Assembly (NCBI GenBank): GCA_944472135.2
Contig: CALYDD020000434.1
Location: 84,840-148,839, forward strand
Length of the DNA: 64,000 nt
Reading direction: 5' to 3'
Source: Trichobilharzia regenti
Taxonomy: Eukaryota; Platyhelminthes; Trematoda; Strigeidida; Schistosomatidae
Below, piece by piece: positions 11,309-22,627 of this stretch. The notes under the pieces are model-generated. The model ran no database searches. It was given only the letters and a program-made list of their open reading frames with translations, and was not told the origin of the DNA. The translations under genes were made by a program, and so were the position numbers. Positions within the stretch are counted from its first letter, which is position 1. Each line of letters opens with the position of its first letter.

Positions 11309-14300
11309 TGTCTCCAGCGTTTCGTCATTCAAACTCTGGTTTTTAATTATGGAGCTTAAAATACGCTTGATAATTCCTATAAGTCTTTCCCATAGCCCAC
11401 CTCTATGGCTGGCATGTGGTGGATTGAAGTGCCACTCGATGTTCCTTTTCAGTAACTCTTCATGAACTCTCGTTTGGGGACCTTCGAAGTACTCTTTAAG
11501 CTCGGCGTGACAGCCAACAAAATTAGTCCCTCTGTCGCTGAACATCATCTTCGGTACACCCCGGCGATTTATAAATCTATGTAATGCTAGCACGAATGAA
11601 TCAGTAGTTAGCGAATGAACCATCTCAATATGCACAGCTCTCATTTTCAAACAGGTGAATAAACAGCCATATCTTTTACATAGGGTTCTGCCTCTCTTCA
11701 CTACAAAAGGTCCGAACAAATCCACCCCAACGTACTCAAATGGATAATTCCCTTCAGAAGCTTGCCACGCTGGGAGTGGTGCCATCATCTGCTGTACTGG
11801 ACGAGCATTTCGGAGTTTACATTCCATGCACTTATCAATTATTTTACGGACAGCGGTACCTCCCTTCACTATCCAGAACTTACATCGAATACTTGATAGT
11901 ACTTGCGAAGTACCCAAATGACCTTCAAGAACATGGTAGTGTCTTATAATGAGATCAGTGACTGGATGGTAGCAAGGTAATAAAGCCGGATGACGGGTCT
12001 CATATGACGATTCTAACATTTGTAGACGTCCACCAACTCTAGCGATCCCTTCGGAAACTATCGGAGATAATCTATCTAACCGCACCTTGAAATCTGCGAA
12101 ATCGGGACTATCCTCCTTGGCAATCTCACCCCACGCTTCCCACTGAGCAGCCCTCAAAATCGCTAACTCTGCATTTCTAATATCTTCGACTCTCAAAGGC
12201 CCCACATTCATATTTTCGTATCCCGCAAGATGCATGACCTTTAAATACGTAACATATCGTGTCAACCACGCAACAGCTTTCAGTAGTTTGTACCAAGAAG
12301 AATAATATTTAAAAAGTGGATGTAAACCTGAATGTCTTTCTTGAGTAGATGTTAAACTGACACTTGTCTTCAACTCCAAGGCACACTCGTTTATCGGTGG
12401 TTCATCTTCTCTACGAGGCCACATACTATCAGCCCTTAGCAAGAACTCTGGACCTTTCCACCACTTATTTTTAACCACATTCATATCAATAACTCCTCGC
12501 GAGGCTAGATCAGCTGGATTTTTTCCAGACGGTACGTACCTCCACTGCTCAACAGTTGTTAGTTCACGAATTTGAGATACTCTGTTAGCTACAAAACATG
12601 CATATCTTGCTGACTCGTTGCGTATATAATATATCACAGACATCGAATCAGTCCAAAACGTTACGGGATGCTTGGGGTAATCCAACTCTTTACACACCGT
12701 TGTGAATAACTGCGCAGCTAGTAAGGCTGCATTAAGTTCTAATCTCGGAATCGAAACCGTCTTTAGAGGTGCAACTCTAGATTTACCCATCACCAGGCTA
12801 ACATCTATATCATTCCTTAAGGTGGTTCTGATGTATACGGCTGCACCAAATCCAACCTCAGAGGCATCAGAAAAAACATGGAAGTCAATTATATCATGAT
12901 TTCTCGACGGCTTAAGTGGACGTGAGACGGAATGTAGATTCAGCATTCTTAAACTGTTAACCCACCCCTTCCACTCTTCTCTCTGCCTCTCACTTAATGG
13001 TTCATCCCACTGTAACCCTTTCCTGCATGTCTCTTGAAATAACCTCCTAGCCGGAAGTAGATAAGGTGCTACTAATCCAAGTGGGTCAAACACGGACGAC
13101 AACACAGAGAGCACACCTCTCCGAGTAACTGGCTTATCAATATCACCAACACTAAATCCAAAGGTATCAGAGTTCACATCCCATCGCATACCTAATGTGC
13201 GTTCAACTGGTAGAGTATCAACAGGCAAATCTCGTACGGTAGGTGCTCTGTCTTCTGGATCTATATGCTTCAAAACGTCTAGGCTGTTCGAGACCCACTT
13301 AGTTAGACGAAAGCCGGCCTTAGCTAACACTTCAGTGATGCTTGTTGCAAATCTAACTGCAGACTTATCATCATCGAAGGAGGCTAAACAATCATCCACG
13401 TAGAAGCAACAATCTATGACGTCCAGCAAATCATTAGAACCAAATGTGGACACTGCCTTTCGTAGAGCAAAATTAGCACAAAACGGGGAGGACGTGGCAC
13501 CAAATGGATGCACTGTCATCCTATATTCTGACACCTTACCACAAGGACCGTCATCAAACCACAAAAACCTCAAGTGATCTCTGTCACTCTCTGGCACCTT
13601 CACCTGTAGGAACATTTCCTCAATATCCGCCGCGACAGCAACTGTAAACTTTCTGAATCTCAATAGCAGTCCCACTAATGAGCTCACGCAATCTGGGCCA
13701 CTATACAGATTATCATTTAAAGAGACTCCTTCATGTTTCGCAGAACAATCAAACACCACACGGAGTTTACCTGGCTTCCTCGGGTTAAAGACGGGATGAT
13801 GGGGCAAATACCACTTCCCTGGCTCACTCTGATCAACTAGTCTTTCAACGTAACCCTTCATTATATGTTTATCGACGACTTCCTTATATTTGGACCAGAG
13901 TTCTGCATCTGACAGGAATTTCTTCTGTAAACCCATTAGTCTCTTAAGAGCAACTTTCCTATTACAAACCAACTGTCTATCTTTGAATCTCCATGGTAGG
14001 CCAACGCTGAAACGCCCGTTTTCGTATTTACAAGAGTCCTCGGCTATTTTAACTGCTTTTACAGAACGACCCTTCCCTGGGACACCGCAGTCACAAAACT
14101 CCTTGTCATACATATTTTTAATCATAGTTTCTAGTTTGTCCCCATCGTTTGTAACTAATGATGATATGTGGACTATGGGTATAGGTCCTCTCACTGTCCA
14201 TCCCAGTGGTGTTTTCGTCGCAAACAGATCATCTCTACCTCCAAATCTCTCTTCTAATACCTTGTGAGCTTCTGGCACACTACATCCAATGAGTACTCTC

Positions 14301-15216
14301 ACTCTTCCATCTTGCAATGTTGGAAGAGGTATGTCACACAGGTATGGCTTACCGACAACCGTTTCACGACTAGGTACTATAGCTTCGCCAAGTTTCATAC
14401 TGGAGGTAGTGTAAGCAGTATCCACTTCCACGGTCTCCCCAGTAGCCAAGGATTCTAACTGAAATGACACTCGCTCACATACTACTGTTTTCGCAGAATT
14501 GAAAGTATTTACAACCAAGGGTTGCTTTGGGCCTTTAATACCCAAGCAACCAGCCAGTTCAGCATCTATCAATGTAACGTCTGAACCATTATCCAACAAT
14601 GCATAAGTCTCTACTGAAGATTTCGGTCCTTTCACCTTAACTGGTAATACCCCTAAGAAAACTTGTGGGATGTCAAGGGGTCTAGAGATACTATTACAAT
14701 TAACCGAATTCCCAGGTTCGTTCACTGTCCTCAGAAGTGGGTGCATATCCGTTAAACCACTACTTCTTTTATTTGTCGCCTTACAATTCCACTTTGTATG
14801 CCCAATCTTTAAACAACTGAAACACAGCCGCTTCTGCTTTGCCATTTTTAACCTTTCTACGGGTGACATAGCGATAAAGCGATTACAATCACTCAATTGA
14901 TGCATGTTATGGCAAACAATACACTCATCCTTTCTCGTTGTGTCTTGAGACTTCACCACAAATGCCTTCCTTATATTCACTGGTTCCTTAGGTTCTACCT
15001 TAGAATGCAAAATGCTGGCGAATTTGCCCATCGCCTGGTTGACACTGTCCTTCACCAGTCTCAGAATATCATCAAACCTTGGCTCGATACCCTCCTTCTC
15101 TATACGAGAGCTTATTTTTACCCACTTCCTTTGCAGCCGAGTAGGTAGGCGTCTCGCAATTACCTCTAGGACTGAGCTTGAGTTGAAGTCACTCACGCAA
15201 TTCATAAAAATCAAAG
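11282..15216 (-). CDS. BEL/Pao E1 Gag C-terminal half and Pol polyprotein
   Basis: This is a long minus-strand frame; the open frame reaches 15253, but the first 12 codons are solo-LTR sequence. Domains in order, residues counted from 15253: Gag C-terminal part (VIARRLPTRLQRKWVK, about 30); zinc knuckles C-X2-C..C (about 109-122) and CFSCLKIGHTKWNC (about 143-157); A16-type retropepsin ALLDNGSDVTLID (about 217-230); reverse transcriptase with KLRVVFDCSAKHEGVSLND (about 490) and CFYVDDCLASF (about 615-625); RNase H with FSDASEVGFGAAV (about 790) and FWTDSMSVIYYI (about 865); integrase with H/C zinc residues (about 1100-1150) and DDE residues in YVGVDLFGPF (about 1175), FSDRGTNFVG (about 1240) and HRGGLWERL (about 1282). 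All catalytic motifs look intact. Only the frameshift at 11303-11308 and the gag interruption make it defective. It would process Gag-Pol, copy RNA to DNA and integrate it. Confidence 0.93.
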
Positions 15217-15553
15217 TGTGCTGAGAGCAGGCTGCTAGCCGATTGGTTGGCACTAATCTACGTTAAGGTCTAGGTCACTAATATGGGCCGTGAGAAAATA
15301 TGAACAAGGCTGAGTCAACAACCAATCACAGCAAAGTTAACGTGGCAAAATATGATTCGCAGATAGAGAACTCTATTTGTCAAGGAATCCCGAAACAACC
15401 AATCAGAAGCCTGCGTTTGTCTACCTAACTTCTGATAAACAACCAATCAGATGACTGCGCTTGTCTATAATAATGTAGTTGAAATATGTATAAATACGTG
15501 TTGATTTTCATAATAAAACGATCTGTTGCCAGCCCTTGTCTTCTGTTGTTACA
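15217..15553 (+). mobile_element. Solo LTR of a second LTR family inside E1 gag
   Basis: This 337-bp sequence starts TGTGCTGAG and ends TTGTTACA in the plus orientation, opposite to E1. It has a TATA box (TATAAATA, about 15489-15496), a poly-A signal (AATAAA, 15512-15517) and three CCAAT motifs within ACAACCAATCA. Two of these lie in 29-bp near-repeats (15395-15423 and 15439-15467), an enhancer-like duplication. Flanks AAAG and AAGG give only an ambiguous 3-4 bp target duplication. E1 gag reads across the site when compared with the intact gag of E2 (YKN before, MNCVSDFNSS after), which proves an insertion. Confidence 0.85.
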
Positions 15554-16092
15554 AAGGTATTCTTATAAGTCATAAGATTATCTAAAAACTCAGTAAGTGC
15601 CTTGGAGTCATCTTGAAGTTGACTGCCATTACCTTTGACAGCTTCGTATACGTTCCTTACAATCATTGAAGGTCTTCCAAGCCTTTGACGTAATATGCTC
15701 ATAGCCTCAGCGTATCCTTCATTAGGGGACATGAGCTTACAGCACCGTATAGCTCTTGAAGCATCTCCAGTGCAACAACTCATCAAATACATTAACGTGA
15801 TTTCATCATTTAATAACAAACCAATTAAAATGATTTCAAATTCTCTTACAAACTGTATATAATCTGTCGGGTTTCCACCGAAACACCGTGGTTCAAATTT
15901 AGGAAGTTTGATGTTCCTATTATCCCTGGACGGCGAAACAGTAACATCAACCATGTCACGTTTCACATCAGACACATCGTCACAATTAACAGACAAGTCA
16001 CAAAGAGAGTACGTCAGAGGTTTGTTGTCAGTGAAAATTATGAATTCACGACCTTCCACTGAATGTCTAAAGTGTCGTATGGCACAGTACAT
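15508..16092 (-). pseudogene. Chimeric ORF: gypsy RNase H fused in frame to BEL Gag N-half
   Basis: This 194-codon minus-strand ORF starts with 30 residues of gypsy G2 RNase H (MYCAIRHFRHSVEGREF..PLTYSL) and continues in frame into BEL Gag (CDLSVNCDDVSDVKRD..LPKFEPRCFGGNPTDYIQFVREFE..FLDNLMTYKN). The last residues are solo-LTR sequence. The Gag part aligns with E2 Gag at 26040-26530. The junction is at 16003/16004. The native Gag start (in E2 MPGSKKGQSV..) is lost. It is most likely a by-product of rearrangement rather than a functional fusion. Confidence 0.9.
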
Positions 16093-17378
16093 AGCCAGAT
16101 GTTCTCTGCCGAATGTGCTGTGCTTCGTTTCAGCTAATTAAATGCAACTGAACAAAAAGGCGATTGGTTGCCACTCTAGCTGTTGTAGAACTGCGCCGAT
16201 TGCAGTGTTTGATGCATCAACCGAGACAATTAACGGTGCCGTTGGATCCTGATACATCAGAAGTGTGGCATTCGCAATAGCTTTTTTAATCTGGGTAAAA
16301 GCATTTCGAGCAGACGCGTCGAGTTCTATGGACTTGTTATTCCCTCGAAGGAGGTCTGTCAATGGCTGAATCAGAGAGGCACAGTTGGGAATAAAGCGTT
16401 AAAAGTGCGGAGACTTTTCACCGTCTGTGGCTTTGGAAAGTTCAGTATAGCCTCGACCTTGCAGTCAATCGTGTGACCCAGAAAGTCGAGTGAGTCAACA
16501 CCGATTTGACACTTTCGAATATTGATGGTAACACCATGTCGGCGTAACCTTTCAAATGTCAAGTCCAAGTGCCTAAGGTAAGTTTCCTTGTCTGGACTGG
16601 CAATGAGGCAGTCGTCTAAGTACGCGTATACAAAGTAGAGACCGCGAAATACTTCGTCAATGAAGCGTTGGAATAATTGTACTGCATTCCGGAGACCAAA
16701 TGACATACGTAGAAATTCGAAAAGCCCGAAAGGCGTAATGATAGCCGTTTTCGGGATATCTTCTGTTGCCTTCGGGATTTGGCTATACGCTTCAACCAAG
16801 TCGATTTTAGAGAATATAGTCGCGCCTGGTAAGGTTGACGTCAAGTCGTGTATATGAGGCAACGGGTAGCAATCAGGGGTTGTTTTGGCATTCACTCGCC
16901 GGTAATCACCGGTGAGTCGCCAATCATTGCTATCCTTTTTCGGCACCATATGAAGTGGGGATGCCCATGGGCTATCCGAAGGTCGAATGATACTAAGGGT
17001 AGGCATATGGTCGAATTCATTCCTGGCGATTCTCAGTTTGTCAGGAGTCAGTCGTCGTTCTCTGGTTGTCACAGGTTGGTTGTCCTGTGGTAATGATGTG
17101 GTGCATAACATTGCTGGTTATGCACGGTAGGTTGTTCGACGGGCAATTAAGTTCCGGATACTTGTCAACCATAGGTTGAAAAGTTGGATCAAGGATTGCC
17201 TTTATCTTAACGGGTGACAAACTAGGGCCTATGTAGCTGATGCCTTTGATAAACAGACTAGTAGTATTGTCAATCAGTCGTTTTCGGAGGACTTCTACGA
17301 GTAAATCATGATAATTAAGTAGGTCCGTGCCAATGATGGGCATTGTGACGTCAGCAAGAAGGAAAATCCACCGAATAG
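16004..17378 (-). pseudogene. Gypsy G2 pol fragment: protease end, RT, RNase H
   Basis: In minus-strand order: the end of protease and linker (17343-17041: MPIIGTDLLNYHDLLVEVL..), a frame change near 17105, then RT (17111-16371: [76 protein letters not shown]), another frameshift near 16371, and RNase H (16362-16138). The portion 16004-16762 duplicates 8572-9330 with only a few substitutions. The right end (about 17370-17380) joins LINE endonuclease sequence directly; gag and the 5' LTR are absent. With 7089-9330 it forms one gypsy element split by E1. Confidence 0.88.
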
Positions 17379-18106
17379 GTTTGCGTCGAAGTCCTTTTGA
17401 GAGCGTAGGCGCTTGATAGTTTCAAGAGACTCGTGGATAGAGAGCAGTAGTGATATATCCTCTTCAGCTTCCTTAACTTATTGCGGTGTGCCCTTGGAAT
17501 ACATTCAGCTCGGTGTCTACTTAATTTCACTATTTTCTTTGGAGCAACTGTATCTAGACAAAGGGTAACATTCCTGTAAAACAGGGTTACTACGGCCTCC
17601 AGGGAGTCAGTGGTAAAATAGTCATCCCATAGACAGAGTCGAATAAGTTCTTGGACTAATCCCCAGTGTGTATATTTGTAACTACTACATATTGTGCTTT
17701 CTGAATCTTGTTTGTTTCCTGTATTTAGTGGTGAGAAAGGAAGAGAGTAGAGTACCATTCTGTGGTCACTACTGGAAAATCGATTACCAACATACGTGGA
17801 TACTGGGATTGTATCATGACAAAAAACAAGGTTCAGCGTGTTGTCACCACGAGTAGGTGTCTGGACGTGTTGTTTCAATCCACAGCAGTCGATAGTGGCA
17901 AGTAATTCGTCGAAGCGTTGGGGGCCGGAACTAGTTAGCCAATTGACTTCTGGAAGATTGAAGTCCCCTGCAATTATTTTGTAATTAGCACTAAACGAGG
18001 AGGCGTGTGCAAACGATTTAGCTAATAACGCATCAGTTCATTTGGCTGAGCATTGTGCGCGATAAAGACGGCCTATGAGAAGTTTGTACTTATCTTCATG
18101 TGAGAC
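17379..18106 (-). pseudogene. LINE endonuclease, C-terminal half
   Basis: The minus strand continues the endonuclease of 24463-24894 after the G1 insertion: SHEDKYKLLIGRLYRAQCSA, a stop codon near 18040, IIAGDFNLPEVNWL (the catalytic D-x-N motif) near 17960-17980, then LKQHVQTPTRGDNTLNLVF and FSSSDHRMVL (the S-D-H catalytic motif, about 17770), ending in a linker with YALKRTSTQT. These are the apurinic-endonuclease-fold motifs of LINE ORF2. It is dead because of the stop and truncation at 17379, where gypsy G2 begins. Confidence 0.88.
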
Positions 18107-18407
18107 TGTTGCGTGCGTTGTCTGACTAAACTGCTGTACACATATATTCCATGTATTTCTTCGTTCTTATTGATGTGCGCAGACGTTGTGGCTACTCGGC
18201 GCCCACAACGTAAATCAAAAGGCACTTGTGAAGATTACGAATATGTATTGAAGCAGTAGTCAAATTCGAAATTGTGTCAAGGTAATATTCAACAGTCAAT
18301 GGACAAGTATTTGCGAAGTATATATAAAATCGGTCTGTATACACATATAATGCCAGTATACAAATTAGATTAAAAAGCATGTTTACAGTTGGTATAGGGG
18401 TACTACA
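18107..18407 (-). repeat. 3' LTR of G1
   Basis: This is one of two 301-bp LTRs that look identical by eye to each other. On the element strand it starts TGTAGTACCCC after the polypurine tract and ends CGCAACA. It is bordered outside by the AGAC target duplication. The short minus-strand ORF across it has no meaning. Confidence 0.95.
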
Positions 18408-19803
18408 TAATTCCCCCACCAGAACACTGAAATATAAAAAAATACATTTAAGTGTTCGAAAATAACATGCGTCAGCGTCATACGTAGCAGCGATAATAAT
18501 AATAATAATAATGTATATTCTCATATAAACATATAAATTTACATGAAAATGCATGCCATTTTTACAGGCACGATCAAGTATGATATAATATCAAATCGTA
18601 GATTGTCTACAAGTTAATAATGTTTCAACAGTTAAATATTTGATATATATATATAAATACACTCATTGTCAGAACTAGGCTGTATAGTTATTGAATTGTA
18701 CAATTGTCCTCCAGGTTGAGCGGGAAAATCGACTTCGTTTCGTTTTCATCCCGTGGTTGTCGGCATACGATAACCAGCCAATATTGAGGTAAGTACAACG
18801 TTTACAAGGGATTGAAAGTTGTTTTAGAAAAGTAAAAGTGCTGAGGTGAATCATTAAATTGTAATGAAATAGGTAAGTGCAAGTTTCATTATTAAATGCA
18901 TTAATAAAGAAAACTCCCTAGGCTGACAACGTTCATTTGCAATGTATAATGCTACACGTATATCTCGTACTATCATGATGTCCACTTTTGGTTTTAATAC
19001 ATTTATCCTCAGTTGTGCCAGTTGTTTTTGTTTTATACCTTTTTGTGCATTTAGTGTACAACCGTACCCTTCAGAGAGTAGGAATATAATAAGTCATAAA
19101 GAGCTGTAAAATGTTAGGTTTAATGGAATATAATGAGGATCAAGTTAAGACGTTATTAGAAAATAAATGAGATAAGACATTGTGAAGTGGTATTTAAAGA
19201 TCCGACGACGGACAGCAAGTTAGTTTATAAGATGCCCCATAAATCTGTTCAGAGCCCGCATGGTCGCATCTCAACAATAGGCTGAGTGAATGGTATATAT
19301 TTAAATGCAGAAGCATGATCTGTCAAGGCGTTCATTATTATCTTTTTTAAGATAAAGATCTAAGCCCCCATAAAAATCAGAAATATCTCGAGCCTTTAAT
19401 TTGTATATTGCTGTTCCTGCAGAATGGGGCGATTCACCTTAGTGACCACCACCATATCAACTGATCAGCTAACGCCACCCTCCCTCCGGCGATTTATAAA
19501 GCTGAAAAATGAGCAGTTTAAAGCGGTTAATAACATCGATAATAAATGCGATAATCTAGGGAAAGTGAAATTGCTAATCGTAATAGAATATATAAGGAAC
19601 GATAAAATTGTCCGGGGATCTGTAGTCGGTAGACGAAAACGATACGTGAATAATATACGAGATGTGATTAAATATAATAATATAGGAAATATCGATGTTA
19701 AAATAATAGTGACGTGATTTATGTATGAAAATATTAATCAGTTAAATGAGTAATCAAATGACAATTACGAATAAAGACAATAAAAATGAAAATTCGTAGT
19801 AAG
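18408..19803. other. 1.4-kb 3' region of G1 with an antisense gene-like unit
   Basis: This lies between the pol stop and the 3' LTR, unusually long for a gypsy element and without a sense ORF. An AAT microsatellite lies near 18491-18511. On the plus strand (antisense to G1) it has, in order: a TATA box (about 18645-18659), donor-like sites GAG/GTAAGT (18789) and TAG/GTAAGT (18873), an acceptor TTGCTGTTCCTGCAG (ends 19422), a 97-codon ORF and AATAAA (19770-19775). See the separate CDS entry. Confidence 0.6.
19424..19717 (+). CDS. Putative antisense ORF within G1 (97 codons), unknown function
   Basis: This is a 97-codon ORF on the strand opposite G1 pol. It begins MGRFTLVTTTIST, is rich in Lys, Asn, Ile and Val, and contains a basic patch GRRKRYVN near residues 73-80. 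I see no signal peptide, membrane segment or known domain. The ATG is the first base triplet but one after a good splice acceptor (CAG ends 19422). A donor at 18789 or 18873, a TATA box upstream and a poly-A signal 53 bp after the stop would make a complete small spliced gene, tail-to-tail with pol. Sequence alone cannot show expression; chance in AT-rich DNA is possible. Antisense genes are known in some retroviruses, but nothing here shows homology to them. Confidence 0.35.
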   Translation: MGRFTLVTTTISTDQLTPPSLRRFIKLKNEQFKAVNNIDNKCDNLGKVKLLIVIEYIRNDKIVRGSVVGRRKRYVNNIRDVIKYNNIGNIDVKIIVT

Positions 19804-21489
19804 TTATATTTCGATGACTTGCACGTAACGTTTAGGCCAATGGACTCGTCTACCAGATCGTGTTGTTTTCGCAGGCTTCTCTGTCGACGTTGAAGCTTGT
19901 GTGGATGTAGGTGTTGGCACGTCGTTCAGCTGGTTCTTATCGTTGACTTCGAAATCGTCGAGGAACGCTGGTTTGACTCTGTCGATACTGATGGCTTCTG
20001 TTTTATTCAATCTTTCTATCGTGATAACTTTCGCGTTTCTGTTTAGAACTTTGAATGGGCCATCATAAGCGGGTTGAAGTGGTCGTTGTACACCTTCTCT
20101 CCTGACGAAGACGTGAGTACAATCTGTCAGTTGTGACGGGATGTATGACGCTCGTTCCTGCTGACGTGGAATTGATATCTTTAGCTCGTTCATGTGTCGT
20201 TTTAGCTGGTGCACGTAACCAGTCATATCGTGTGGAACTTGGTTACCCGGGGTGAAAAATTCTCCTGGTAATCGTAATGTTGTTCCATAGACTAGTTCGG
20301 AAACACAGCAGCCAATATCTTTCTTTATAGTAGCTCGTATACCAAGTAATACTAGTGGAAGTTTGGTTGACCAATCGTTTCGAGTCAAAGAAGCAGCGAG
20401 AGCAGCTTTGAGTTGTCGATGAAATCGTTCGACCATACCGTTGGAACTAGGATGATACGCTGTCGTTCGTATTCGTTTAATGCCTAGTAATTCAGTTAGT
20501 TGGTCAAACAGTCGGCTTTCAAACTGGGCACCTCTGTCTGTAGTGATAATTGATGGGACACCAAAGTTGGCTATCCAGTTTTCGACTAAAGCTTTAGCTA
20601 CCGTTTCAGCTGAGACGTCGATTAATGGAACTGCTACTGGCCAACGAGTAAATCTGTCAATGCAGGTTAGAATATAGTTGAAACCATTGGAAGGAGGCAG
20701 TGGACCAACTATGTCTACATGTACGTGGTCAAATCTAGAGTCGGGGTTAGGGAAGCGACCAAGTGGTGCTTTGGTGTGCCGGTTGATTTTGACTCTTTGA
20801 CAAGACAAGCAATTTCGTGTCCACTTCTTAACGTCGCTGTTAATGTTTGGCCAGATAAATCTTTCTCTTAGTAGCTTGGTAGTAGCGCTAACACCAGGAT
20901 GCGACAAATTATGTAACTTCTCGAATACTGTATGTCTCATAGCTATTGGAATGAAAGGTCGATATTTACCTGTAGAGGTGTCGCAGATAACTTTTGTCGT
21001 GCCGAAAGGAATTGCCTCGAGGTTTAGAGATGTTGTTTTAGAAGACATGATCTTTTTGAGTTCGGCGTCATCTCGTTGTAAGTTTGAGAGATGTTCGTAG
21101 TCGATGTCTGGGCATACAATGTTATCAATGTGCATACGTGATAAAGCGTCTGCCACTTCATTGTTTTTACCCTTTATGTGTCGCAGATCGGAGGTGAACT
21201 GGGATATAAACTCGAGATGTCGTAGTTCACGTGGAGAGTAGTTATCCTGTTTTGCTGATAAGGCTTTCGTTAGAGCCTTGTGGTCTGTAAAGACAGTAAA
21301 AGGTGTACCTTCCAGCATATGTCGAAAGTGCTTGATTGCTAAATAAACAGCTAATAACTCTCTACCAAAGGTGCTATATCGACATTGAGTAGGATTCAGT
21401 CGTTTCGAAAAGAATGCAAGGGGTTGCCATTCGCCATGTACCTGCTGTTGTAACACTGCCCCAATGGCGACATCTGAAGCATCTGTCAT
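19804..21489 (-). CDS. G1 pol: RNase H and integrase
   Basis: This 561-codon minus-strand frame starts within RNase H ([56 protein letters not shown]) up to about residue 118. The integrase zinc domain ([21 protein letters not shown], about 190-230) follows, then the DDE core ([15 protein letters not shown] about 255; [10 protein letters not shown] about 313; [17 protein letters not shown] about 345-361). It ends with a gypsy C-terminal domain ([18 protein letters not shown], then [10 protein letters not shown]) and a Ser/Thr-rich tail. Catalytic residues look intact. It overlaps the RT frame by 4 bases; the shift falls in a G5/C5 run at about 21500. It acts in cDNA synthesis and integration. 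Confidence 0.93.
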   Translation of the reverse strand: MTDASDVAIGAVLQQQVHGEWQPLAFFSKRLNPTQCRYSTFGRELLAVYLAIKHFRHMLEGTPFTVFTDHKALTKALSAKQDNYSPRELRHLEFISQFTSDLRHIKGKNNEVADALSRMHIDNIVCPDIDYEHLSNLQRDDAELKKIMSSKTTSLNLEAIPFGTTKVICDTSTGKYRPFIPIAMRHTVFEKLHNLSHPGVSATTKLLRERFIWPNINSDVKKWTRNCLSCQRVKINRHTKAPLGRFPNPDSRFDHVHVDIVGPLPPSNGFNYILTCIDRFTRWPVAVPLIDVSAETVAKALVENWIANFGVPSIITTDRGAQFESRLFDQLTELLGIKRIRTTAYHPSSNGMVERFHRQLKAALAASLTRNDWSTKLPLVLLGIRATIKKDIGCCVSELVYGTTLRLPGEFFTPGNQVPHDMTGYVHQLKRHMNELKISIPRQQERASYIPSQLTDCTHVFVRREGVQRPLQPAYDGPFKVLNRNAKVITIERLNKTEAISIDRVKPAFLDDFEVNDKNQLNDVPTPTSTQASTSTEKPAKTTRSGRRVHWPKRYVQVIEI

Positions 21490-22517
21490 GAGAGACAGGG
21501 GGCGTCATTCTGGCGTCTGACTAAGAGCGTCTTGTCATTTAACGATTGTTTAACAGCTTCGAATGCTTTAACAGCTTCTGCAGGCAAATGGAATGAACGA
21601 CTATGTCCACGTAAGCAGTCGGTCAACGGTTGCAAAACTCTAGCACAGTTCGGGATAAAACGCCGGTAAAAATTGACTAGACCCAAAAATCGCCGTAGTT
21701 TCTTGAAAGAATCTGGTAATGGATAGTCTTTGATGGCTTGTACATCGTCGGGGACTGGTCTAATTCCTTGATTGTCAATCAAGTGACCGAGGAATTTCAG
21801 TGATTTCTTACCAAATTCGCATTTATCTAAATTGATAGTCATGCCGTATTTGTGAAGTCTTTCGAACACCGTCTTCACATGTTTCACATGCTCGGTTTCG
21901 TCTGCACTTGCAATTAGTAAGTCGTCAATGTATGCGTAGACGAAGGGCAGGCCGCGGAGTACTTGGTCGATGAGACGTTGAAATGTCTGAGCGGCGTTCA
22001 TCAGCCCGAAAGGCATGCGCACGAATTCGTATAAGCCGAATGGCGTGGTGATAGCAGTTTTTGGAACGTCATCCGGGTGGATGGGAATATGATGGTACGC
22101 TCTGACAAGGTCGATTTTGGAGAAAATTTTAACCTCTGGCAAGTTGCTGGCGAAATCGTGAATATGCGGTATGGGGTATCGATCAGGTACCGTTTGCTTG
22201 TTTAAAGCTCGATAATCCCCGCATGGCCGTATCTCACCAGAAGACTTTTTGGGTACCATGTGCAGCGGTGAAGACCAAGAGCTGTTGGATGGTCGAATAA
22301 TGCCGAGCTCTAACATTTTATCGAACTCTGTTTTTGCGATTTTAAGTCGATGTGGGTCAAGGCGTCGAGGACGTGCAAAAACTGGTGGTCCAGTGGTTTT
22401 AATGTGATGAACCACTTGATGCTTTAGTTCTGTTGCTCGGAAAGAGGGTTGTAGAAGGTCAGGGAACTGATTTACTAAGTCAGTATATGGAGATGCTGGT
22501 GTGCGTGTGACCATCAA
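21486..22517 (-). CDS. G1 pol: reverse transcriptase
   Basis: This 343-codon frame holds a whole RT domain: [20 protein letters not shown] (about 70-90), [19 protein letters not shown] (about 97), [16 protein letters not shown] (about 134), [33 protein letters not shown] (Y-I-D-D catalytic box, about 196), [16 protein letters not shown], and the gypsy connection [13 protein letters not shown]. The frame runs into the connection region and shifts to the RNase H frame near 21500. Upstream, protease residues between about 22660 and 22517 are read in this frame ([16 protein letters not shown]), showing a second shift near 22665-22670. Both look like single-base losses. Confidence 0.93.
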   Translation of the reverse strand: MMVTRTPASPYTDLVNQFPDLLQPSFRATELKHQVVHHIKTTGPPVFARPRRLDPHRLKIAKTEFDKMLELGIIRPSNSSWSSPLHMVPKKSSGEIRPCGDYRALNKQTVPDRYPIPHIHDFASNLPEVKIFSKIDLVRAYHHIPIHPDDVPKTAITTPFGLYEFVRMPFGLMNAAQTFQRLIDQVLRGLPFVYAYIDDLLIASADETEHVKHVKTVFERLHKYGMTINLDKCEFGKKSLKFLGHLIDNQGIRPVPDDVQAIKDYPLPDSFKKLRRFLGLVNFYRRFIPNCARVLQPLTDCLRGHSRSFHLPAEAVKAFEAVKQSLNDKTLLVRRQNDAPCLS

Positions 22518-22627
22518 GTTCAGCGATGATGCACGGCTAATCGTACCAGCGATGTACCTTTTATTGAGCGAGTCTATAAGCTTAGGGCTTACCGGATCAA
22601 CTAGCAGTTTGTGTTGCTGTAGAAAAT

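Larger units (their letters stand above)
9332..16003 (-). mobile_element. BEL/Pao retrotransposon E1, 5'-truncated, inserted in gypsy G2
   Basis: This minus-strand element has, in its own order: gag (15998-15554, then from 15216), pol (protease, RT, RNase H, integrase), a C-terminal domain (11308-10818), a 3' UTR with three repeated stem-loops (10817-9682) and a 3' LTR (9681-9332). The 5' LTR, leader and gag start are missing; at 16003/16004 gag runs straight into duplicated G2 sequence. A foreign solo LTR (15217-15553) interrupts gag, and a homopolymer frameshift near 11303-11308 splits pol. By order of domains (protease before RT before RNase H before integrase) and the L-D-N-G-S protease motif it belongs to BEL/Pao. 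Sinbad and Saci-1 are known schistosome members; I cannot assign it to either without a search. Confidence 0.88.

Noticed and set aside
13890..14267. 125-codon plus-strand ORF and similar ORFs across 11700-15200
   Set aside because: These are shadows of the E1 pol frame on the opposite strand.
16848..17093. 81-codon plus-strand ORF
   Set aside because: Antisense shadow of the gypsy G2 RT.
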